NCBI GenBank assembly: GCA_009823395.1
Contig: CM020507.1
Coordinates: 11,150,001 to 11,214,000, forward strand
Direction of reading: 5' to 3'
DNA: 64,000 bases
Origin: Thamnaconus septentrionalis
Taxonomy: Eukaryota; Chordata; Actinopteri; Tetraodontiformes; Monacanthidae
Of this stretch, positions 52,889 to 64,000 are shown piece by piece. Each line of letters opens with the position of its first letter. Position 1 is the first letter of the stretch. The notes beneath the pieces were generated by a model. That model worked only from the letters and a program-made list of their open reading frames with translations. It searched no databases and was not told the origin of the DNA. A program made the position numbers and the translations under genes.

Positions 52889-55800
52889 TCAGAGGTGCAC
52901 ACGCGTGACGTCCCCGCGAGGGGTGGGGCTCTGGCAGGCAGGACAGGAGACGTGATTGGCCGTGGCAGGGACGAGGCGGTGCAGGCAGGAGCGGCAGAGC
53001 AAGTGGCCGCAGGTGAGGCGGTAGATGGACGACGCGGGCGTAGAGTACGCAGAGACGGGGCTGGAGCACGCCGAGCACGTGCCCGCGTCTGGCAAAAAAA
53101 GAGAGAGAGACAGAAAAAAAATGTGAGATGCTCCAGCAGCCGCACTGTACGTTCTCAGGTTGGATCTAAATCAGTGGTTCTCAACTGGTGGAGTCTCAGG
53201 ACACATTATTTTCCTTATCTTGAAGTCACCACGCAAATTTATTCCACATCCATCCATTTTCAAGACCCGTTTCTTCCTGAACTCAGGGTCACAGGGGTCT
53301 GCTGGAGTCGACCCAGCTGTCATATGGCGAAGGCAGAGTGATACCCTGGACAAATCGCCAGTTCTTAATAAGTAAATGGGGTGGTGTATACTTAGAACAA
53401 GTTACTATTAAACAACTTAAAAAAAATAAAAATAAATAAAAGTTGAAATGTGAATTTAGAAGTCAACTTAAAGTCAGAGGATAAATGTTTAGGGTGTTTT
53501 TACTTTTCTCTAATGGAAAAATGGGTCACACTGGACCCTCTGCATTATTTAAGATTTAAACCATGTCTTCCTTATACATTTTTCATTGTGAAATTTAGGT
53601 TGTCAGGAAAAATCAGCGCTTATTAATTAATCATTAATCGATCGATAAGGTCAATCAACTAACCATTAATGAACTAATCGATAATTTGCATCCCTGGTTG
53701 TGACCAACCAGATGAGAAACGCAGCTCTAAATCAACCGATACAGACTCAGATGCAGTCACAACATCCTCCTCGCTCCCCACCTGTCGGAGCGTCCTGTGA
53801 GCTGCTCGCTGGCCCGGGGGCCCGGGGGAGGTTGGAGGTGAAGGAGGGTCGGCCCCGCAGGGCGGAGAGCAGCGCCTCATCCAAGCTGGCAGACAAACGC
53901 TGCTCGTGAGAGGAGCCGCTGGGGACTAGAGTGAGGCGTGATCGTCAGGCAACCAGTCATTAAAAACCAAAGTGACGCTTCAGGGTGAAAAAAATATTTC
54001 TACTCACATGCATCATTTCTCTGTCTTTTTGTTTGAGGTGGCCGTTCGCCCTCACTTTCTGTCCCTTCTTCAGCGAGACCTTGATTCAAAGTCCTTTTAA
54101 GTGGCAACGCTGATGGACTCTCTGAGGTGAGCGCCTTAGATGTGTCGCACATGCCAACAGACCGACGTCCTGATTTGGAATTTTCGATATGTGTCATCGT
54201 CTTTGAACTGTTTGGAGGGCTGCTGCTTGGAGGTTTCTGGGACTGCTCTCCAGCCTCGGCAGCTACGAGTCTGGAGGCCTGGAGGTTCTCGCCCTCTGCC
54301 TTCCTCCCCAACAGCCCCCGCCTTCCCATCATGCCCCGCTGCAGCAGGAACTGGTCGATGCGGCCTTTCAGCTGGGGGTTGGGAAGCGGCTGAGAGCTCG
54401 ACGTGAACGGGACGCCGGTGAACGGGTCGTTGGGGGCTCTGCCCCACGTGGCCTCCCTCTTCTGGTGCTCCTCCAGCGTGGTGTTGTCCACCGACACGCC
54501 GCTGGGCAGCAGCATGGGCAGCAGCATCACCTCCTGGGTTATAGGGTCAAGGAACTCCTCCGGGATCGACGTGTCACTGGAGACGAAATAAAAAGCCAGT
54601 AGATTATCATTAAGATTGTGTATCTTTCTTAGTCAGATATTTCATGACCCTTAACTATGTTGGGACTATGTTTTCACTTTGCTCCTGACTAACTTTGGCA
54701 AAAGGCAGGTTTAACACTGCAGTGCATTGCTCACTACAGGGCGAAAATGTCTAATGTCGTTATAATTTCATCTTCAAAACTCTTATTTATCACCACAATT
54801 AAAACATTTATAAAAGACGACGGTAGAAAGACAAACCTGGCTGCGTCCAGCTGCGGCTCTGCCGGACTGGCTGGAGGGACCAAGAGTCCTGGGCGTGGCG
54901 GTTGTCTCAGGGAGGCCTTGTGGGCTCTCCAGATCTTCTCCACCTCCTCTGGAGGGCAGCAGCGAGCGGGCTGCCCCCACACGGCCAACGTCTTGAGACC
55001 CAGGGCGGACGCGGCGCTGGCGAATGGAACGGTGAGGCGGAGCTGCGTCACGGCGCCCAGAGAAAACGGACCCCGGCGCCACAGCTCCTCCTGCCGACAG
55101 CCTGCGGGCGGTGGCGGCGGAGGGCTGGAGGGGAACAGAGGGCTGGGGCTGAAATTTGAACGCACGAAAGAGATTTTGGCTTCCTCCCTGAGGTCGCAGC
55201 GGCCGACCAGTTTGAACTCGGGCTCAGGGTCACCAGGCTGAGTGCTCGTCCTAGAGGTAAATTCACTGGTTGTTCGTCGAGAGGCAGCCGGAGCGTCTTC
55301 GCCCCACTGCTGTGCCTGCAGACTCCACTGGTTTCCGTTGCTGCGGCAAGATTTTCCGCCGCGCACCCGTTCACTGGGCCGCGTGCTCTCATCTTTCGTT
55401 GTCGCCGTGTCGTGTCTTGGCTGAAAGCTCTGGTGGCCTCTTTGGCTGAGGTTCTTGATGGGGCCGTGATCAGAGCTTGTACTGATTTCCAGCATCTTCC
55501 GGGCCTGTCCATGGTCCATCCCCCAGGGCCACAGCTCTACATCCACCCGGTAGATCTCAACCTGGAAGCCAAACTTCAATGTCACCTTGGGAAGATAATA
55601 GGATAAAAAAATAGTCACGTTCACCTGTTGATAATGTAAAAGAAAGTGTATTCCTATAAACTGATATTTCAGTGGTTGCAAGACATATATTTTCTTGTTT
55701 TTTTCTCCTGCTTGTTCAATTTCATATTAATATTTTCATAATAGCAAAACAACCTAAACTTTAATATATTAACACAATGGACAAAGAAAACACGACCCAT

Positions 55801-56868
55801 CTAAGTGATATTTTAAACCTACTCTTTTAATTTAACTTAATATTTCCATAGCGTACTTATTAATTCCAGAAAAAAATTACAATATGACAAAAAAACCATA
55901 ACCTGAGGCTTAATATCAAATCAGGTAGTTTGTTGTAATATCACCAAGGCACAGTAAATCTCTCGAAGATTACAAAACAAAAAACACAATTGAGAAACAC
56001 TTTTTCCTGTCAAATATGTGCCACTGAAATGTTTATCTAAAACGGCCACACGCAGGTATCTGAGGAATATACATAGAAGGAGACTCAACGTCCCAATCTT
56101 ACTTGTACGGGTGGCCGCAGGAAATATTCCAGCTTGAAGCCACGCCTCCGGAGAACAGGGTCCTCTGACACAAGGTTTGTGACATCATAGCTATCGGCGC
56201 ACAGCTGCAGGTTCAAATCGGAATTTGTTTATCACATGTCGGCACCAGCCGAACAATCACTGCTTTCGGAATTCATTCCTTTAAAAAGTGACTCAGAGTC
56301 AAGTGTCACCTAATAATTTCATGCAGCAACACATGTCATCACGCGTCATCGTCTTTATGAAAGTTTAGAACAGAAAGAAAGGTGGAAGGAGGGACAGAGG
56401 AGCAAAAGAACTGCTTCCTTCCCATCGATGAAGGATCTACAACAATCGTCACGTTACCAAAAATAAAAACTAAAAAAGAACACAACAAGGTCGTGTGGGA
56501 TTGAGTCTCCCACACAGCGCTTCTTCCAGCTGCGTCTGTACTGTGCCACACTAGTCCTTCACCTCAGTCCTCTGCCGTTTTAAAGTGATGTGGATTTTTG
56601 CTGCTCACCTCAGCGTCATTCGCCAGGTCTTAAGCTTCTAAGGTAACATGAAGTTTTCTATCGCTGTTCAGTCTAAACAGTCCATTGCTGCTATTTGTCA
56701 GCCTTGTGTCGTCACCACTGGTTAAAAAGATCACACTGTGTTATATTTATGATAATCTCCAATGAGAGTGTGAGAAGGTACGGTTGAGTAATCGGTCCAT
56801 GAAATATGTCATACCTTGTTGCAATGAACGGTGGTATGGAAGTGTGGCAAACAAAGGTTCACAACCAT
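52889..56868 (-). CDS. ubox5: U-box domain-containing protein 5 (RNF37), E3 ubiquitin ligase
   Basis: Nuclear E3 ubiquitin ligase of the UFD2/U-box group. Exons in transcript order: 56815-56868, 56103-56204, 54837-55585, 54008-54576, 53782-53925 and 52889-53088; all GT-AG and in frame; 605 residues (human 541). The N-terminus MVVNLCLPHFHTTVHCNK matches the family start. VTNLVSEDPV, FKLEYFLRPPV and VEIYRVDVELWPWG follow. The U-box is PEEFLDPITQEVMLLPMLLP then REATWGRAPNDPFTGVPF. The C-terminal RING-type motif is CSAC, then YRLTCGHLLCRSC and CPAC, ending DVTRVHL. Exon 3 is long, with a proline-rich stretch and an insertion around residues 80-150 not recalled from human. For exon 5 the first of two nearby AGs (after ctctag) is required by phase. 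Synteny with avp and lzts3 agrees. Confidence 0.95.
53171..53370. mobile_element. hAT-end and L2-tail fragments in ubox5 intron 5
   Basis: CAGTGGTTCTCAACTGG at 53172 is a typical hAT terminus. CAGGGTCACAGGGGTCTGCTG at about 53283 and CCTGGACAAATCGCCAG are reverse-orientation L2-tail phrases. Both fragments are truncated. Confidence 0.5.
53380..53697. mobile_element. hAT-type MITE, copy 3 (5'-truncated)
   Basis: It shares internal words with the two intact copies (AAAGTTGAAATGTGA, GTTTAGGGTGTTTTTAC, AATCGATAATTTGCATCCC) and ends CATCCCTG. The left terminus is missing or eroded next to an L2 fragment, so the start is approximate. It lies in ubox5 intron 5. Confidence 0.75.
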
Positions 56869-58090
56869 GTTCTCCAACCTGTGGGTGTAGAAATCGATTT
56901 TAGCGCCATAGTGTCTCTTTTGACGGCCGATAGGTCAAGGCTCAGTGCATTTTGTAAATACTTGGGTTCACCTCTGACTCACTCGAGGACGCCACGCTGA
57001 AATGCTTTGTTAGAAGGTTAACGCATGCCGCAAAGCCTTCACATTTATTTGTGTGCAAGAGCTTTGGTCTAGATAGTGAGATTTCACTCACTCCTGACAA
57101 ACAATTTTCATGTAAGGTCAAGACTGTGGTCAGAAGACACACAAAGAATTAGATATATATGAATAAAATAAGATTTTGGTTTTTCATCTATAATGTACAT
57201 GAATATTACAAACACTGAATCAACAAACCATAACACATGACATTGCAAACCTGTCAACCAGCCAAACAATTATAATGGGGACAGAATTAGCCTAAACAAC
57301 TTAATTTACAGTAGATTAAGATAATTTAGGGGTTACTGTTTTTTTAGTGTTATATTTTGCCGTCTTACACACTGGCAAATTAACTATTTGGCATCACTCA
57401 CGACCATATCAGACAAGTGCAACACTAATAACGTACAATTTGAATTTTAACACAAACAACAATGAATGAACAAACAATTAAAAACAACAATTTTCAAGGA
57501 CATAACGGTAAAGACAGTTGCAGTTTTTTTTAAACCATAGAATAGTATTTGTCGCTATTCGTATCTTGATATGTTGCACTCAAGAGCAAAAACGGTTTCG
57601 TCTCTGACAGAGACATATTTGTCAGGAAGCTTGAAGCCATACGCAAACAACTTCCTCGATGTTAAACATCCCTCTATCTTATATATACACAACACTTCTG
57701 TGGCTTAGGGCTTTGTGGTTACTATATACGTACCCAGGTCATATAAAGCACGACTTAATGTTTGCGAAATTACAAATTTCTGAGCGTTTGACAAGAATCA
57801 GAGAAAACCCGAGCTACCAAGTTGGCTAGCTCATGCTATGCCAAGATTACGACGTTGAAAAGAGACTTGCTTAAACTAGCCTGCTTACTTGTTTCAGCTT
57901 TGGAAGGACAAGGCTTTGTCAATGTTTCGACCACTTCGTCTGACATCTAAATAATTAGAAGTAGTTAGCTAGAAACGAACAACATCAACGGGTTAGCATT
58001 CATAACTACGGATGCCGGGAAAGGACATTCATACCAATGCCTTTTGATAGTCCTCTTGGCAGCGACGACGACGACGAAGACACAAGATAA
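56869..58090 (-). other. ubox5: ubox5 5' region with candidate leader exon at 57889 to about 58020
   Basis: On the minus strand, a donor gtaagc follows position 57889. The stretch upstream contains an ATG (57944-57946) opening a short frame (SDEVVETLTKPCPSKAET) that would be an upstream reading frame if this is the ubox5 leader exon. The interval 56869-57888 has no other supportable exon. The transcript start would fall near 58000-58080. Inference. Confidence 0.3.
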
Positions 58091-58611
58091 GAAAACACGG
58101 ACACACTGTATTTTTCACATATCTTTATTGGTTCTTCTGAACTTTAACAAAGGGGTGGTCTTTAACAAGCCCATACAGTAGTAACATGAATGCAAACAAT
58201 AACTTTGAAACATGTATAAAATTTGTAGCATCTTTGTTCTCTAAACAATACTGTAACTACATTTATCACCTACATCAAAAGGAACATAATTTTTGGACAG
58301 AGTTTCTATGATTGCACCATAATGGTAGGCCATTGGGCTATCTACACGGTTTTAAAAAGAAGCACATAAATGAAAGCTCAAATGGCATATATTTTCTCTT
58401 TGTCATTTCACCAAGATGATAATAATACTATTTCATACCTTAGAGATAAGTTAATATTCTTGAGCAACATCTTTGTATGCTGGCATAAACAACACATATA
58501 AAAGCCATGATATTCACATCTGAGTCTACTGTACATGGTATTTTGTGTTGTAGGACACTAAGTAGTGCAGTTAGCCTGAATGCTCACTTTTAAGAGGCAG
58601 TCTCCCCACTT

Positions 58612-58658
58612 TTCTTCTTCTTCTTCTTCTTCTTCTTCTTCTTCTTCTTCTTCTTCTT
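58612..58658. repeat. TTC microsatellite
   Basis: About 15 TTC units in the lzts3 3' untranslated region. Confidence 0.95.
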
Positions 58659-58911
58659 TAAACTTAAGTCTCCCCTGCTTTATGATAAATGGTTCCTGGA
58701 TATACAGACTCCCTCACTGAATGATGAGTCTTACTTCCCCAAGTTTTATTGTACATCTTACAACACTTAAAGGCCCCCCATCCAAAAAAGTCACTTTGCT
58801 CTATATATATTTTCACTCGCCGTATTGCCACTAGTCCCTCTATCCTCAATCTCATAAGGTGAAACTGTATATACGTGTACACACATGCTCTCGAGCTTTG
58901 CACACATACAT

Positions 58912-59033
58912 GCTCTCTCTTTCTCTCTCTCTGTCTCTCAATCTCTTTCTCTCTCTCTCACTCACTCACACACACACTCACACACACACACACACACACG
59001 CACTCACACACACACACATACACTGACAAACGC
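58912..59033. repeat. Compound CT/CA microsatellite
   Basis: An interrupted CT tract passes into CACT and CA tracts, in the lzts3 3' untranslated region. Confidence 0.9.
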
Positions 59034-60207
59034 ACAGCCAAACACACATTTACAATCTATAACTATTCATATTATAAGCATTTCTTCCTAGTATATCATA
59101 CATTCTATAACTTCTGTTTAAAGTTTGGGGATAGTCACAGATTTCTCAGACTTCACAAAGTGAGCAACACAATCATCATAATTATAATAACCAAATTCAA
59201 ATTGTGTGCTTCCCCTTGCAAAAAGTCCCCCAAGTTTAACAAGAAGATTTCCAGTTAAGGGTGCGCCATGAAAGCTTTCTGATGACCCCTAGTGTTTGTT
59301 TTTAGTCACCACAGACGATCCGCAGTGAAGTCGAACCAAGTTGTCCTGAACGTACCATTTCAGTTCAATATATAGAAAATATAAACTCTGTCTGTTTCCG
59401 TGATGCGTTTCAAAGACTCATGCTTGTTTGCACAGTGTACATTAAATGACTTGAAAAGTGAATCTAGAAGTAATCTGCTTGACCTTTACTTGCTGGGATC
59501 TAGAGTGGTCCATGGTATAATAGCATGTGTAGCTAGTTTACCGATACCACCATTAAAGTGAAAAACGATTCATTACTCTAAATTTCTTTTTTTTTCCTCC
59601 ATTTTGTTTCCCCCAGCATAAATTATTGTTTTCAGAGATATGGGAATGAATGGAATAAGGCGTTCTCTGGCCAAAAAAACGCAAGTTAACACAACACACT
59701 CTGACTACTACTTCTACTTTTACATTACCAGTGATACAAACTTACAATAAATAAGTAAATAAATAAACAAATAAATAAATCAATCACATAATATTCTTCT
59801 TGTTGATAAATTCTGACAATATCCCTGATTGTCTTGGTCCTTTCTTAGCCTGACAGTGAAAAGAAAGTTATATTTGGGCTGTAATCTGAATATTGTCTTG
59901 CGTCTTTTTTTTCCTCTCTCACTTTTTTTTTTTTTTTTTTTTTTTTTAAATGTGGCACACTTTTTTCTTTTTTTGAACACTGACTGTGTGTCTGAATGGT
60001 GTAACACAAGTTGCCTTTTTAGAAGTGGAAATAAACAACCAAAGTACTAGAGTTCAACATCATGTTAACATGAGTTGTTTTTGGCTGATAATGTCTGATC
60101 TTTTCGAATGTAGACTCAAATTGTGTTCTTTTCTTTAAAAACAAAACAAAACAGTGAGACATTTTATGTTACACTGAACATTTTGATTTTTTTTTTGGAA
60201 CCTGTCT

Positions 60208-64000
<3,793 letters not shown>

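Larger units (their letters stand above)
58105..60207 (-). other. lzts3: lzts3 3' untranslated region
   Basis: No exon is seen in these 2.1 kb past the lzts3 stop. AATAAA on the minus strand at 58124-58129 is the probable end. It contains a TTC tract (58612-58658), a CT/CA tract (58912-59033) and an A-rich run near 59925-59945 (T on the plus strand). An earlier polyadenylation site cannot be excluded. Confidence 0.5.

Noticed and set aside
55048..55512. Large alternative frames opposite and within ubox5 exon 3.
   Set aside because: GC-rich shadows of the real exon; only the frame carrying VEIYRVDVELWPWG and the next in-phase U-box exon is supported.
56869..58090. FASTKD5, which is nested at this locus in human.
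   Set aside because: No FAST-kinase-like frame is visible between ubox5 and lzts3, so I do not annotate it; it may lie elsewhere in fish.

Overview
This window is nuclear DNA from a ray-finned fish, probably a spiny-rayed teleost. The genes are intron-rich with GT-AG junctions. The dense CA, TTC, ATT and GAT microsatellites, hAT-type MITEs and L2-type LINE tails are typical of teleosts. The hormone gene at 49-50 kb encodes vasotocin (CYIQNCPRG), not mammalian vasopressin. There are no operons, plasmid or phage features, or CRISPR arrays. Exon models below were built by hand from splice junctions, frame continuity and recalled family sequences; no alignment or RNA evidence was available.

Layout. 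1-7083 (-): a large non-coding intron of fbxl17, with one intact MITE. 7084-9877 (-): the first five coding exons of fbxl17 (F-box/LRR receptor of an SCF ubiquitin ligase); the rest lies beyond the left edge. 12117-13592 (+): prxl2c (thioredoxin-fold peroxiredoxin-like), head-to-head with fbxl17. 14831-26226 (+): cdc14b, a dual-specificity phosphatase with two alternative first exons and at least two alternative C-terminal tails. 27226-29841 (-): habp4, an RNA- and ribosome-binding protein, convergent with cdc14b. 29842-34389: repeat-rich intergenic DNA with a fold-back element. 34390-36694 (+): znf367, a C2H2 zinc-finger protein behind a promoter with seven CCAAT boxes. 38687-42652 (-): slc35d2, a Golgi nucleotide-sugar transporter, with an apparent one-base frameshift. 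44322-44999 (-): a CC chemokine resembling CCL27/CCL28. 49324-50413 (-): avp (vasotocin-neurophysin). 52889-56868 (-): ubox5, a U-box plus RING ubiquitin ligase. 60208-64000 (-): the C-terminal part of lzts3, a coiled-coil synaptic scaffold, running off the right edge.

Relationships. The genes are independent vertebrate genes and do not form one pathway. The order prxl2c-cdc14b-habp4-znf367-slc35d2 matches human 9q22.32, and avp-ubox5-lzts3, all on one strand, matches human 20p13. fbxl17 is on human 5q21. The 43-49 kb interval is therefore a synteny junction. I found no wholly new gene system. The strongest points for a second look are the modular cdc14b isoforms, the slc35d2 frameshift, the 18-bp coding repeat in lzts3, the microsatellites at the splice sites of the vasotocin gene, and an hAT MITE family with perfect 8-bp target duplications.
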